Shown: positions 29,358-38,567 of the stretch, piece by piece | Layout of the letters: every line of letters begins with the position of its first letter | How positions within the stretch are numbered: the first letter of the stretch is position 1 | Origin: Asaia bogorensis | Lineage (GTDB): Bacteria > Pseudomonadota > Alphaproteobacteria > CACIAM-22H2 | Direction of reading: 5' to 3' | DNA length: 64,000 nucleotides | NCBI GenBank assembly: GCA_945901855.1 | Contig: CAMDLT010000015.1 | Coordinates: forward strand, 1 to 64,000 | Made by a program: the position numbers and the translations under genes | Notes under the pieces: generated by a model | What the model saw: only the letters and a program-made list of their open reading frames with translations | The model's database searches: none | What the model was told of the DNA's origin: nothing

Positions 29358-29697
29358 CCTTCTGACCGCGCCTAGAGCCGAACCGAAACGTTCCGACCAA
29401 GTTACACGATTTGCTTGCGCGAGACGGCAGTGTCTAATGCTTCATGCGAAGGTCGCTACTCACCACAAAGATTTGGTAAAAACTTGAGCCGATCGAAGTC
29501 AGCGCGCGTTATGATTTTCGGTCCCCGCAATTCCGGGCGCGCGACCGCTGCGGCTACTCGCGCCCACGTGGGAGCTTCCGTCCCCGGAAATTCGCCGAAT
29601 GAAGGCGCAGGAGCGTCGGCGCCATCGCAGGATAAACAAGTAGCTATTGCCATTCTCTGCGAATAGCGCGACGAGACGTTACTGGGGCTTCTTGAAG
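29358..29697. other. 340-base intergenic stretch without a recognised gene
   Basis: No open frame here looks conserved. It contains a 10-bp palindrome CCCACGTGGG at 29563-29572 and returns from the AT-rich island to GC-rich composition, which may mark an insertion boundary. No convincing promoter or terminator was seen. Confidence 0.5.
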
Positions 29698-30456
29698 ATG
29701 AGTGGTGTCGCGCATAACGCAAAGGTGGTCGGCATTCTTCAGGCGCGCGTCTCGTCGACGCGCCTGCCGGGAAAGGTCATGCGGCCCCTCGCGGGCAAGC
29801 CGATGCTTGCGCAGCAGATTGCGCGCGTTCTGCGGTGCCAAAAGCTGGATGCGCTGGTTGTCGCCACGAGCGACCAGCCATCCGACGATCCGATCGCGGC
29901 GCTCTGCGCCAGTTCGGGGCTCGCCTGCTTTCGCGGGAGTTTGACGGACGTCTTGGATCGTTTCCATAGATGCGCTGCCGCCTACGACGCGCAGCACGTC
30001 GTTCGATTGACGGGCGATTGCCCTTTGGCCGATCCCGGTTTAATCGACGAGCTCGTCGCGTTCTATCTTGCGCTTCGCGTGGACTATGCATCCAACTGCC
30101 GCCCGCCGACATTGCCGGACGGTCTGGATGCCGAGATTTTCTCGTTCGACGCGCTGCAGGCGGCATGGCGCGAAGCGCGTGACCCGTTCGAGCGCGAGCA
30201 CGTGGTGCCTTTTATCGTGCGCAACCCGCAGCGCTTTCTCGCTGCCAATTTGAGCTACGCGGAAGATCTGTCGGCGCAGCGATGGACTGTCGACGAGCCG
30301 GAAGATTTTGCGTTCGTCGAAGAGGTCTTTGCCGCGTTGCATGCCGCCAAGCCGGAATTTGGCTACCGCGACGTGTTGGCGCTGCTGCAGCAGCGCCCCG
30401 AAATCGCGGCAATCAATCGTCATTTCAAACGCAACGCGGCTTCTGTAAGGAATTAA
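29698..30456 (+). CDS. SpsF-type cytidylyltransferase, candidate CMP-nonulosonate synthetase
   Basis: A 252-residue nucleotidyltransferase. VVGILQARVSSTRLPGKVM is the signature N-terminus of the SpsF/cytidylyltransferase_3 family, followed by RLTGDCPLADPGLIDELV and DGLDAEIFSFDAL. In pseudaminic and legionaminic acid loci such enzymes stand where PseF or LegF would be expected, so activation of the sugar acid with CTP is the likely role (inference). ATG 29698 gives the family start. It leads the compact set formed with the class III aminotransferase, pseG and pseI. Confidence 0.85.
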   Translation: MSGVAHNAKVVGILQARVSSTRLPGKVMRPLAGKPMLAQQIARVLRCQKLDALVVATSDQPSDDPIAALCASSGLACFRGSLTDVLDRFHRCAAAYDAQHVVRLTGDCPLADPGLIDELVAFYLALRVDYASNCRPPTLPDGLDAEIFSFDALQAAWREARDPFEREHVVPFIVRNPQRFLAANLSYAEDLSAQRWTVDEPEDFAFVEEVFAALHAAKPEFGYRDVLALLQQRPEIAAINRHFKRNAASVRN

Positions 30457-30459
30457 GCG

Positions 30460-31779
30460 GTGAAGAACACCACGATCAGTTTCGCCCTTCAAGAACGGGC
30501 AAAGCGCCGAATCCCCGGCCTGTCGCAATTGCTGTCCAAGCGTCCGGATCGTTTTTCCTACGGCGTTTGGCCCGGCTATGCCAGCCGCGCCGAAGGCGTC
30601 AAGGTTTGGGATATGGACGGCATCGAATACACGGACATGTCGATCGGCGGCATCGGTGCGACCGTTCTTGGCTATCAAGATCCGGATGTCGATGCGGCAG
30701 TCCGAACGGCGATTTCGAATGGCGTTGCATCTTCGTTGAACTGCCCCGAGGAAGTCGAACTTGCGGATCTTCTCTGCGAATTGCACCCGTGGGCGGACAT
30801 GGTTCGCTTCGGGCGCTGCGGCGGCGAAGCGATGGCTATCGCTGTGCGGATTGCGCGTGCCGCAACGGGTCGCGATAAGGTCGCGTTCTGTGGATATCAC
30901 GGTTGGCACGACTGGTATCTTGCCGCCAATCTTGGGACGGAAAATGCGCTTGGCGAGCATCTGATTGCCGGTTTGGATCCGGCCGGCGTTCCAAAGGCGC
31001 TCGCAGGCACGGCGCTGCCGTTTACCTACAACGACATTCAGGGGCTCGAGGCGATAGTCGCGGCGCACGGGCCCCAACTCGCCGCGATCGTCATGGAGCC
31101 AATTCGCAGCGAGAAGCCGGCCGAAGGCTTCCTTGCGCGCGTACGCCAGCTTGCCGATGCTTGTGGGGCTGCGCTGATTCTGGACGAGGTCTCGTCCGGC
31201 TTCAGGTTGAACTGCGGCGGCGCTCATCTCATTCTGGGCGTGAAGCCGGATATTGCCGTGTTTTCGAAGGCGATCGGCAACGGCTATCCGGTCGCTGCAA
31301 TCATCGGCCGGCAAAGCGTGATGGAAGCGGCGCAAACCAGCTTCATCAGTTCGACCAACTGGACGGACCGCGTCGGCTCGGCAGCGGCGCTGGCGACCGT
31401 GCGCAAGTTCGCCAAGGAGAATGTGCATCGCAGCCTCGTGCGTACCGGCGATGCGGTGCAGGCAGGCTGGGGCAAATTGGCGGATCGGCATGGCCTTTCG
31501 GTCCATATTGGCGGCATTTCGCCGCTGTCGCATTTTTCCTTTTCGGTATCGAATCCGCAGGTCGCAAAGGCATATTTTGTGCAGTCGATGCTCGACCAGG
31601 GATTTTTGGCGTCGACCAGTTTCTATTCGATGTTTGCGCATCAAGAGAGCCATGTTCGCGCATATCTCGAAGCCGCCGATCGAGCCTTCGCAGAAATCGT
31701 GCGCGGCATCGCCGATGGCACGCTTGCCGGAAAACTCAGGGGCGCGCCGGCGGCCGCCGGGTTCAAGCGCTTGGCTTGA
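30460..31779 (+). CDS. Class III PLP aminotransferase (glutamate-1-semialdehyde aminotransferase-like)
   Basis: A 439-residue fold-type I aminotransferase of class III. VWDMDGIEYTDMSIGGIG, FCGYHGWHDWYLA, LILDEVSSGFRL and VFSKAIGNGYPVAAI (PLP lysine) are the usual landmarks. It has GRCGGEAMA where glutamate-1-semialdehyde enzymes have NSGTEA, so it is probably a specialised sugar or sugar-acid aminotransferase rather than a heme enzyme. The GTG start has AAGGA 8 bases upstream. Standard pseudaminic acid synthesis needs only the PseC aminotransferase, so this gene suggests an extra amino group or a modified product. Confidence 0.87.
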   Translation: MKNTTISFALQERAKRRIPGLSQLLSKRPDRFSYGVWPGYASRAEGVKVWDMDGIEYTDMSIGGIGATVLGYQDPDVDAAVRTAISNGVASSLNCPEEVELADLLCELHPWADMVRFGRCGGEAMAIAVRIARAATGRDKVAFCGYHGWHDWYLAANLGTENALGEHLIAGLDPAGVPKALAGTALPFTYNDIQGLEAIVAAHGPQLAAIVMEPIRSEKPAEGFLARVRQLADACGAALILDEVSSGFRLNCGGAHLILGVKPDIAVFSKAIGNGYPVAAIIGRQSVMEAAQTSFISSTNWTDRVGSAAALATVRKFAKENVHRSLVRTGDAVQAGWGKLADRHGLSVHIGGISPLSHFSFSVSNPQVAKAYFVQSMLDQGFLASTSFYSMFAHQESHVRAYLEAADRAFAEIVRGIADGTLAGKLRGAPAAAGFKRLA

Positions 31780-31794
31780 TCGGCGCAACGGGCG

Positions 31795-33324
31795 ATGACG
31801 CGCCATCTCTCGCCCCTCGTCATCCGGGCGGACGCCCGCCAAGAGACGGGCATGGGGCATGTCATGCGCTGTCTTGCCTTGGCCGATGCTTGGTGCGATC
31901 TGTCGGGAGAGGTTCTGTTTTTCTCCAATGTCGAATCGCCGACTTTGCGGGCGCGTTTGCTGCGCTCGGGCTACGCGATTGTCGAGCCTGGGCGCACTCC
32001 ACAAGCGACGCTCAGCGAACTCCAAGCGCGTGGACTGGCCGGGTGCTGGGTTGCGATCGACGGCTATGATTTCGAATCCGAATGGCAGGCGATGCTCGGC
32101 GAAAGCGGCTTCCGCGTCCTGTGCATTGACGACGGCGCCCGTTTGAAGCAGTACGCGGCGCCCGTGATCCTGGCCTCGGACCCTGACGCATCTCTCGTCG
32201 CGTACAATGCGCCAAGCAGTTCCCTGATTCTGACAGGAACGCACTGGCGCCTCTTGCGAAAAGAGTTCGTCCGCGGATCACCGCACCGCTCCAGAGCCGA
32301 ACTCGGCGCCGCCATACTCGTCGTCTTTGGCGGATCGGATCGCCGGAACGTCGCACGCTCGGTCCTCGACGTTTTGGCGCGCTGTACGACGGCGCAAGAT
32401 CGTGTGCGGCTCGTGTTCGGTGCGCTCAATCCGCATCGTGCGAGCATCTGCGAGGCGCTTGCCACACTGCCGGGCCAAAGCGAGCTTGTCGAAAACGTGA
32501 CGGATATGGCGCAGCTCTACCGCGAGGCAGACATTGCCATCAGTGCTGCGGGAACAACGGCATGGGAGATGGCGGCATGCGGCCTTCCCGCGATCCTCGT
32601 ACCTGTCGCGGACAACCAACTGCCCGCGGCGCGCGCCCTCAGTGCAGCCAGTGCTGCCGTCCATCTGCCGATCGAAGCGTTGGCGGGGCCTCGGGGGCTG
32701 GCCGAGACATTGGCCGGTCTCCTTCAGGATCGAGACAAGCTTGCTCGAATGTCGAAGCAGGGGCCGCTTGTCTGCGACGGCGGCGGGGCGGCGCGCGTCT
32801 GCCGTGTGTTGCAGGCTTTGGACGATCCGGCGCCGTCGCCTGCGATGCAGATGCGGCGGGCAACGGCGGATGACGCTGAACAAATCTTTCGCATTGCCAA
32901 CGATACGGTCGTCCGCGCTAACGCTTTTTCGGCGGAACCGATTTCGTTGGCAGCGCACTTGAAATGGTTAGCGACGAAACTTGCGTCGCCTGATTCGGCG
33001 CTATACGTCCTCGATTTGGCGGGATTGGTCGTGGCGTTGGCGCGTTACGATCGCGACGGCGATGCGGCCTCGATCGACATTGCCGTCCATGCGGCGTTTC
33101 GCGCCAAGGGGCTCGGCGTGGAATTGACACGCAGGACGGCCGAACCAGCTTGTGCGGCTTTGGGTGTGAAGGTTGCCCGCGCCGTCGTTTTTGCGCGAAA
33201 CGTGACCTCGCAGCGCTGCTTTCTGGGCGCAGGTTGGCAGCAATTGGGCACCCGCAACATGCAGGGCATCGACTGCGTCGAGTTCGAAACTAGGTTTGAG
33301 CAGGAAAAAGAAAACGATGGCTAG
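31795..33324 (+). CDS. pseG: PseG UDP-sugar hydrolase fused to a GNAT domain
   Basis: This 509-residue fusion starts with a PseG-type GT-B fold: VIRADARQETGMGHVMRCLAL near residue 10, CIDDGARL, VFGGSDRRN, and SAAGTTAWEMAACGLPAI. PseG removes UDP from the diacetamido-altrose intermediate. From about residue 350 a GNAT domain follows (MRRATADDAEQIFRIAN, DIAVHAAFRAKGLGVEL, FARNVTSQRCFLGAGW), which would supply the PseH acetylation. Steps 3 and 4 of the pathway are thus on one chain. The stop lies 8 bases inside the next gene, suggesting coupling to pseI. Confidence 0.92.
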   Translation: MTRHLSPLVIRADARQETGMGHVMRCLALADAWCDLSGEVLFFSNVESPTLRARLLRSGYAIVEPGRTPQATLSELQARGLAGCWVAIDGYDFESEWQAMLGESGFRVLCIDDGARLKQYAAPVILASDPDASLVAYNAPSSSLILTGTHWRLLRKEFVRGSPHRSRAELGAAILVVFGGSDRRNVARSVLDVLARCTTAQDRVRLVFGALNPHRASICEALATLPGQSELVENVTDMAQLYREADIAISAAGTTAWEMAACGLPAILVPVADNQLPAARALSAASAAVHLPIEALAGPRGLAETLAGLLQDRDKLARMSKQGPLVCDGGGAARVCRVLQALDDPAPSPAMQMRRATADDAEQIFRIANDTVVRANAFSAEPISLAAHLKWLATKLASPDSALYVLDLAGLVVALARYDRDGDAASIDIAVHAAFRAKGLGVELTRRTAEPACAALGVKVARAVVFARNVTSQRCFLGAGWQQLGTRNMQGIDCVEFETRFEQEKENDG

Positions 33325-34351
33325 TCTCCAAAGCATTCAGCCGCTGCCGTTCGGCTCGAAAAAGATTGGGCCGGGCTTGCCCACGGTGATTATCGCGGAA
33401 ATCGGAATCAACCACGAAGGCGATCCGGACGCCTGCCTGCGCTTGGTCGATGCGGCGGCAAACGCCGGTGCCGACGCCGTCAAGTTTCAGACCGTTATCG
33501 CAGCAGAGAATTACGCGCCCGGCACCGAGTCGTATGATTTGTTCGCGCGCGCTGAACTCTCGCAGGAACAGACGAGGCGGGCCTTCGACCATGCGCGCGC
33601 TTCCGGTCTGGAATGTTTTTCGACGTGTTCGGATATGCCGTCCTTCGCGTTTCTGGAGGGTCTGGCACCGGCGTCTTGGAAAATCTCTTCCGGCCTTCTC
33701 ACGCACTTGCCGTTGATCCGGCAATTCTCGAAGACAGGGCGCACGTTGCTGCTATCGACCGGAATGACAGGCATGGCCGAGGCGGCGAAGGCGGTCGCCG
33801 CAGCGCGCGATGCAGGCGCTCGGCACATCGGAATCTTCCAATGCACCTCTCTCTACCCAGCACCATTCGACACGCTCAATCTTCGTGCCATGGAAACATT
33901 ATCCCGAGCTTTTGGCATTCCGGTCGGCCTTTCGGATCATTCGTTGGGCGCTCTTGCGCCCGCAGTTGCGGTCGCCTGCGGCGCGCATATGATCGAGAAG
34001 CACATTTCTCTGGATCCATCTCGACCTTTCTTCGACCACCGCGTCTCGCTTGATCCCTCCGGCTTCAAGCAGATGGTCGACAATGTCCGTGCCGCGGAAC
34101 AAATGTTGGGGTCTGCGGAAAAAGAGGTTTCGTCTATCGTCGCCGAAAGTGCACGCAAGTTTCTGAGATGCCTTGCCGCGCGCCAGGATCTTGCCGAGGG
34201 AGCAGTTCTTGCGGCCGAAGATATTGCCGTTATGCGGCTTCCTGCAGGCCACCGGGGATTGCCCCCCGATGCGTTTGGAAGCGTGTTGGGGCGTCGTTTG
34301 CGGCGCAGAGTTGCCGCGCATCACGCCATCGAAGAAGCAAACCTGTCGTGA
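33317..34351 (+). CDS. pseI: PseI-type nonulosonic acid synthase (NeuB family)
   Basis: It condenses phosphoenolpyruvate with the 6-deoxy-diacetamido-altrose to give pseudaminic acid. The 344-residue protein has IIAEIGINHEGD, GADAVKFQT, WKISSGLLTHLPLI, LSTGMTGMAEA, and GLSDHSLGALAPAVAVACGA, then a C-terminal SAF (antifreeze-like) domain from about residue 280. ATG 33317 was preferred over a start at 33296 because it matches family length; it overlaps the pseG stop by 8 bases. It is the last clear pse gene before a 264-base gap. Confidence 0.93.
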   Translation: MASLQSIQPLPFGSKKIGPGLPTVIIAEIGINHEGDPDACLRLVDAAANAGADAVKFQTVIAAENYAPGTESYDLFARAELSQEQTRRAFDHARASGLECFSTCSDMPSFAFLEGLAPASWKISSGLLTHLPLIRQFSKTGRTLLLSTGMTGMAEAAKAVAAARDAGARHIGIFQCTSLYPAPFDTLNLRAMETLSRAFGIPVGLSDHSLGALAPAVAVACGAHMIEKHISLDPSRPFFDHRVSLDPSGFKQMVDNVRAAEQMLGSAEKEVSSIVAESARKFLRCLAARQDLAEGAVLAAEDIAVMRLPAGHRGLPPDAFGSVLGRRLRRRVAAHHAIEEANLS

Positions 34352-34615
34352 CGCGCCGCCGCGTATGTCTTGCAATAACATCGGTGGGCCGCGCTTTGGT
34401 TCAGGCTACGGTCGATGCTGCGCCGAGGATCACTGCCGCTGCATGTAAGGAACGACCGCCGCAACCGCGCCGATCACGCGACCGCTCAAGTTCTTTGATC
34501 AGGCTTCCTGCATCCCTGCTTCCCTCCAATCTAGAGACAAGCAGTCGCAGGGAATCGCAACTTTTGGGATTTCCCGATCCATTCAGAAACGCAATTTCGC
34601 GATCTAGGAGACGAG

Positions 34616-35665
34616 ATGCAGACACTTCGGCTTGCCGTGACGTGCGTTGGCGGCAACATGATTGCGGACGTGATGGCGGCCCTGCGCGACGCCTCGGATT
34701 ATCGGATCTGGATACTCGGCCTTGACTTTAATGTAGCCGCACCCGGCCGCGTACTCTGCGATGCGTTCACGGCGGTCCCGAGCGCCGACATCGATCCTGA
34801 CGCTTGGCGGGCTGTAATGGCGGACGAGATCGCGCGGCATCGCCTCGATGGCGTGGTTCTGCTGTCCGATCCTGAGACGCGCGCTGCCGGTCCATTGCGA
34901 AACTTGCCCGGCGTTCGCTTTTCCTGCGCTGCAAACGATGTGGTTGCGACGGTTACGGACAAGCTCGCACTGCTGACCCGACTTAAGGCGGCAGGAATGC
35001 GCACCGGGCCGTTCTGCGCTGTGACTGCTGATAGCCTTGCAAGCCTTGCCCATGAAATGGGATATCCCGCTCGTAAACTGATCGTGAAGGCCCGCAATGG
35101 ACGCGGCAGCCGAGGTATCTATGTGATTGATCCTAATGTGACGGGTACCCAGAGCAACGGCGTTCCTGGCCGGGATTGCCTGACGGGTGATCTGTCCTCG
35201 GTCGCAGCCCTGATTGGATCCGGCAGCCATTACCTCACACCATACTATGATGGCCCCGTTTACGACGTGGATTGCATCGCCAACGCGGGAACTGTAGTTG
35301 ACACCGCAGCCCGGCTTCGCCAGTGGGCCAACCCATTCGCCCCGATGAGTATGGGGCATCGGATCGAAATGGACCCCGAAGTTCTTCGCTACGTCGCCGA
35401 TGCGGTTCGCGCGCTTGGCGTCGACGGAGCGTTTGATGCCGACGTCGTGATTACCGAAGACGGACCTGTCATTATGGATGCAAGCTGCCGCTTGTCTGGC
35501 TCCACCGGGATCACCTGGAGGGCCGGAAAAAACTTCCCAGCAGGACTCGTCCGGCACATGCTCGGACTCCCGCCCGTGCTGACACCGATCCGGGATGGCG
35601 CAGTGTTCCGAACGATGATGACTCAAGTAGAGATTGATCCATCGCGGCAGCACATCGTCTTTTAG
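34616..35665 (+). CDS. ATP-grasp protein
   Basis: A 349-residue ATP-grasp ligase-like protein: TDKLALLTRLKAAGMRTGPF is the typical start of the central domain, KLIVKARNGRGSRGIYVID binds ATP, and VIMDASCRLSGSTGIT resembles the metal-binding end. The N-terminal part is carbamoyl-phosphate-synthase-like in pattern (VTCVGGNMIADVM). The family forms amide or peptide bonds with ATP; a modification of a sugar with an amino acid is conceivable (inference). The gene stands alone, with non-coding gaps of 264 bases before it and about 350 after. Confidence 0.83.
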   Translation: MQTLRLAVTCVGGNMIADVMAALRDASDYRIWILGLDFNVAAPGRVLCDAFTAVPSADIDPDAWRAVMADEIARHRLDGVVLLSDPETRAAGPLRNLPGVRFSCAANDVVATVTDKLALLTRLKAAGMRTGPFCAVTADSLASLAHEMGYPARKLIVKARNGRGSRGIYVIDPNVTGTQSNGVPGRDCLTGDLSSVAALIGSGSHYLTPYYDGPVYDVDCIANAGTVVDTAARLRQWANPFAPMSMGHRIEMDPEVLRYVADAVRALGVDGAFDADVVITEDGPVIMDASCRLSGSTGITWRAGKNFPAGLVRHMLGLPPVLTPIRDGAVFRTMMTQVEIDPSRQHIVF

Positions 35666-36016
35666 TTCGGTGTAATTTGCGCTGCTGTAGGAAGTGTCGC
35701 TATCCGGATATAGAGCGTAGCATTGCGTTTCTAAATCGAACGGAATTCCCAGAAGCGACGGGTTCCCATTCCAGCTTGTTGCATGCACGCTTTATGGTAG
35801 ACCTCCTCCCAATCGTTCGGGCAGTTGCCCGAATTATCGCGATTACATTCGAAGTGCGAATGCCGAGTTGCAATATCGACATTCTTCCGATGCTCGTCCT
35901 GCGCGCGACTGGAAGATTGGTGCATGCGGTCTTCGCGTGAGACCCACGGTCGAGAGAATGAGAAATGAAATGAAATTGGAAACTGTTCATTTGTTTCATC
36001 CCATGGAATGCGCGCT
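35666..36016. other. 351-base intergenic stretch with an 18-bp hairpin
   Basis: No conserved gene is visible. A perfect inverted repeat, TTCGGGCA-GT-TGCCCGAA, lies at 35816-35833; it could be a transcript hairpin, but no T-run follows, so a rho-independent terminator is not supported. A promoter for the PIG-L/ABC group is probably in this stretch, but no -35/-10 pair stands out. Confidence 0.5.
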
Positions 36017-36697
36017 ATGAAGACTCTGTTCCTTGCGGCCCATCCGGACGACGAAGTGCTGGGATGCGGCGGAACGATTGCGCGTTTGGCGTCGGAAGGT
36101 GCCGACGTGACGATCGCTATTCTTGGGCAGGGCGTCATGTCGCGCCATTCAGGCGACCAAAGCAGCGCGTCGTCTGCTCTGGCCGCACTGCGCGCAAGCA
36201 GCACGCGGTCCGCCAACATCCTTGGGGCATCGGCGGTTCGGCATTTCGACCTGCCGGACAATCGATTCGATTCGGTCGATTTGCTCGACATCGTCAAATT
36301 GATCGAATTGCTGGCCGAGGAAGTCCGACCTGCTGTCGTCTATACGCAACATGGCGGCGACCTCAACGTCGATCACCGCCTTCTCTTCCAGGCGGCTATG
36401 GCGGCATTCCGGCCACTGCCAGGCACAAGCGTGACGGCTCTGTACGCCTACGAAGTGGCATCGTCCACGGAATGGTCGTTCGCGCAGTTTGCGCCGCGTT
36501 TCGAGCCCGACACGTTTGTCGACATCAGCGCCTTCCTGCCGACGAAACTTCAAGCGCTTGCCGCCTACGAGTCCGAACTGCGCGACTATCCGCATCCGCG
36601 CTCTTTGAAGGCCGTCGAGATGCAGGCGCATGATCGCGGGGCTCGGACAGGGTGCGTCGCGGCCGAGGCATTTGCCACGGTTTGGAGGCGCGTATGA
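36017..36697 (+). CDS. PIG-L family N-deacetylase
   Basis: A 226-residue LmbE/PIG-L zinc-dependent deacetylase. The metal-binding motif AHPDDEVLGCGGTIARL is at the N-terminus, DLNVDHRLLFQAAM supplies the distal His, and the family length fits. These enzymes remove acetyl groups from N-acetylated amino sugars. ATG 36017 was preferred to ATG 36008 because it puts the AHPDDE motif at the usual distance. It overlaps the ABC exporter start (ATGA), so deacetylase and exporter are translationally coupled. A second PIG-L gene lies at 44333. Confidence 0.93.
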   Translation: MKTLFLAAHPDDEVLGCGGTIARLASEGADVTIAILGQGVMSRHSGDQSSASSALAALRASSTRSANILGASAVRHFDLPDNRFDSVDLLDIVKLIELLAEEVRPAVVYTQHGGDLNVDHRLLFQAAMAAFRPLPGTSVTALYAYEVASSTEWSFAQFAPRFEPDTFVDISAFLPTKLQALAAYESELRDYPHPRSLKAVEMQAHDRGARTGCVAAEAFATVWRRV

Positions 36698-38550
36698 CGG
36701 ACGTTCAGAAGCCGAGCCAGGGAACAGGGCACTCGGCGTCTGTCCAGGTCGGCAGCGGGCCGCTGACATCGCTTCGTCTGTTTGGACTTACGAAGACACG
36801 CATCGCCTGCTTTGCGATTCTGAGCCTTCTTGCTGCCTTCTTCGAAGGTTTCGGGATGGCGATGCTTTTGCCGGTTCTGTCGTTCGTTGAAAAGGGCCAG
36901 GATATAGCGCTGCTCGCCGAAAGTTCGTCGTCGTGGCGGTTCCTGCTCGACGGATTCGCAAAAGTTGGAATTGCGGTGAGCTTGTGGAGTTTGCTCGCGG
37001 CGGCGATCGGAACGATGTTGCTGCGGGTTCTCGTTGTCTATTGTCGGCAGATATACATTGCGTGGCTTGGCTTCGAAACGCAGCACACGACGCGCAGCAA
37101 CCTGCTCGATGCCTATATTGCCATGAACGCCGGCGACTACGCGCGTCATGCAAGCGGGAGCGTGCTCAATCTGTTGGCAACGGAATCGCCGCGCGCTGCG
37201 GGCAGCTTTGCAGCGCTCTTTGCGATGTGCGCGAATTTGGCTGTCTCGCTGGGGTTGCTGGCGGTATTGTTTTGGTTGTCTGTGCCGCTGACAATGCTGG
37301 CGATCGCGTGTCTTGGTGTCGCTGGCGTCGCAGTCGGTTTTTATGTCCGCCACACGCCGGAACTCAGCCATCAGGCGACGGCAGCGAACGACCGTTATTC
37401 GCGCATGGTCGTCGAACGCCTCGCGGCATTCCGACTGATCAAATTCACGGCCACAGACGCGCGCGAGACGAAGTTGGCACGCGAAGCGTCGTCTCGAGTC
37501 CGCGATATCAATTTTTCGCTTTCGCGAATTGCGGCGAGCGTCGATCTCGTTATGGAACCGATGGTCCTCTTGTGCGGAGGACTGATTCTGTATGTGGCCG
37601 TTAGCGTCTTCGGACTAGGCTTGGCGGAGTTGGGGATCTTCGCGGTGGTGCTTCTGCGCTTGCTTCCGCTTGCAAAGGAAATCGCCAGATCTCTCCAAAC
37701 TTACAATGCCTGCGCGGGCAGTCTCGCGGCGGTCATTCAAGGTTATTCGACAGCGCAAAAACAAGGCGAGCGAACGACGGGAGAGAAAATCTTTACGACG
37801 CTGAACCACGAGATACGTTTCGAAGGCGTGACCTTCACTTTTCCGAACGGGACCGTCCCCGCGCTCGCCGACGTGTCCGTTTCGCTTCCTGCTGGACGTG
37901 TGACAGCTTTGGTCGGTCCCTCCGGTGCGGGAAAAACGACAATGGCCGATATTGTGTCGCGCCTCTTCGTTCCGCAAACCGGGCGCGTGACTTACGACGG
38001 CATCGATGGCAGCGCGTTCGATTTGGTATCCTTGCGAACTGCAATGGCGTTCGTGTCGCAGAACGCCATGATTCTCGACGATACCGTCGCAGCAAATCTG
38101 CGATTCGTCCTCCCGGATGCGACCGACGAACAGCTGTGGTCGGCGCTCAAGCTCGCGCAAGCGGACGGCTTTGTCCGAGCTATGGAATTCGGCCTTGAGA
38201 CGCGGCTGGGCGAAAAGGGGTCGCGCCTCTCCGGCGGCCAGAAACAGCGATTGTCCCTCGCGCGCGCGCTGCTCCAGGAGACGCGCATCCTCGTCCTCGA
38301 CGAGCCGACCAGCGCCCTCGATTCGGACACCGAGAACCTTGTTCAGCAAGCGCTCGAAACGCTGCGCAAGCAAGACGGCATGACGATCATCGTCATTGCC
38401 CACCGCCTTGCGACGATCCGCGACGCGGACAAAATCGTCGTCCTGAAAGACGGCGCCGTCCTCGAGCAAGGCTCTCACGACGATCTCGTGCTCTCCGAGG
38501 ACTGGTATGCGCGCATCTTCGGAATGCAGCGCGACGAGTTCGCCGCCTGA
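36694..38550 (+). CDS. ABC exporter with fused membrane and ATPase domains (MsbA/PglK-like)
   Basis: This 618-residue half-transporter works as a dimer. About six membrane segments lie in residues 35-310. The ATPase domain follows: Walker A GPSGAGKTT near residue 410, signature LSGGQKQRLSLARALL near 511, Walker B ILVLDEPTSALD near 531, and the His loop IVIAHRLAT near 567. PglK- and MsbA-like proteins flip lipid-linked oligosaccharide or lipid A; export of the polymer or its lipid-linked unit is the natural role. GGAGG lies 6 bases before the ATG. No Wzx flippase was recognised in the window, which gives this gene weight. Confidence 0.92.
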   Translation: MTDVQKPSQGTGHSASVQVGSGPLTSLRLFGLTKTRIACFAILSLLAAFFEGFGMAMLLPVLSFVEKGQDIALLAESSSSWRFLLDGFAKVGIAVSLWSLLAAAIGTMLLRVLVVYCRQIYIAWLGFETQHTTRSNLLDAYIAMNAGDYARHASGSVLNLLATESPRAAGSFAALFAMCANLAVSLGLLAVLFWLSVPLTMLAIACLGVAGVAVGFYVRHTPELSHQATAANDRYSRMVVERLAAFRLIKFTATDARETKLAREASSRVRDINFSLSRIAASVDLVMEPMVLLCGGLILYVAVSVFGLGLAELGIFAVVLLRLLPLAKEIARSLQTYNACAGSLAAVIQGYSTAQKQGERTTGEKIFTTLNHEIRFEGVTFTFPNGTVPALADVSVSLPAGRVTALVGPSGAGKTTMADIVSRLFVPQTGRVTYDGIDGSAFDLVSLRTAMAFVSQNAMILDDTVAANLRFVLPDATDEQLWSALKLAQADGFVRAMEFGLETRLGEKGSRLSGGQKQRLSLARALLQETRILVLDEPTSALDSDTENLVQQALETLRKQDGMTIIVIAHRLATIRDADKIVVLKDGAVLEQGSHDDLVLSEDWYARIFGMQRDEFAA

Positions 38551-38567
38551 AAATCTAAGGAAACATA

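Noticed and set aside
29563-29572. Palindrome CCCACGTGGG
   Set aside because: Short, single and common by chance in GC-rich DNA; no second copy or promoter nearby.
30040-32244. 734-codon open frame on the minus strand opposite the class III aminotransferase and pseG
   Set aside because: It crosses the boundaries of three well-supported plus-strand genes and has shadow composition.
35677-35940. 87-codon open frame after the ATP-grasp gene
   Set aside because: No ribosome binding site, no motif and no coupling to neighbours; left as intergenic.
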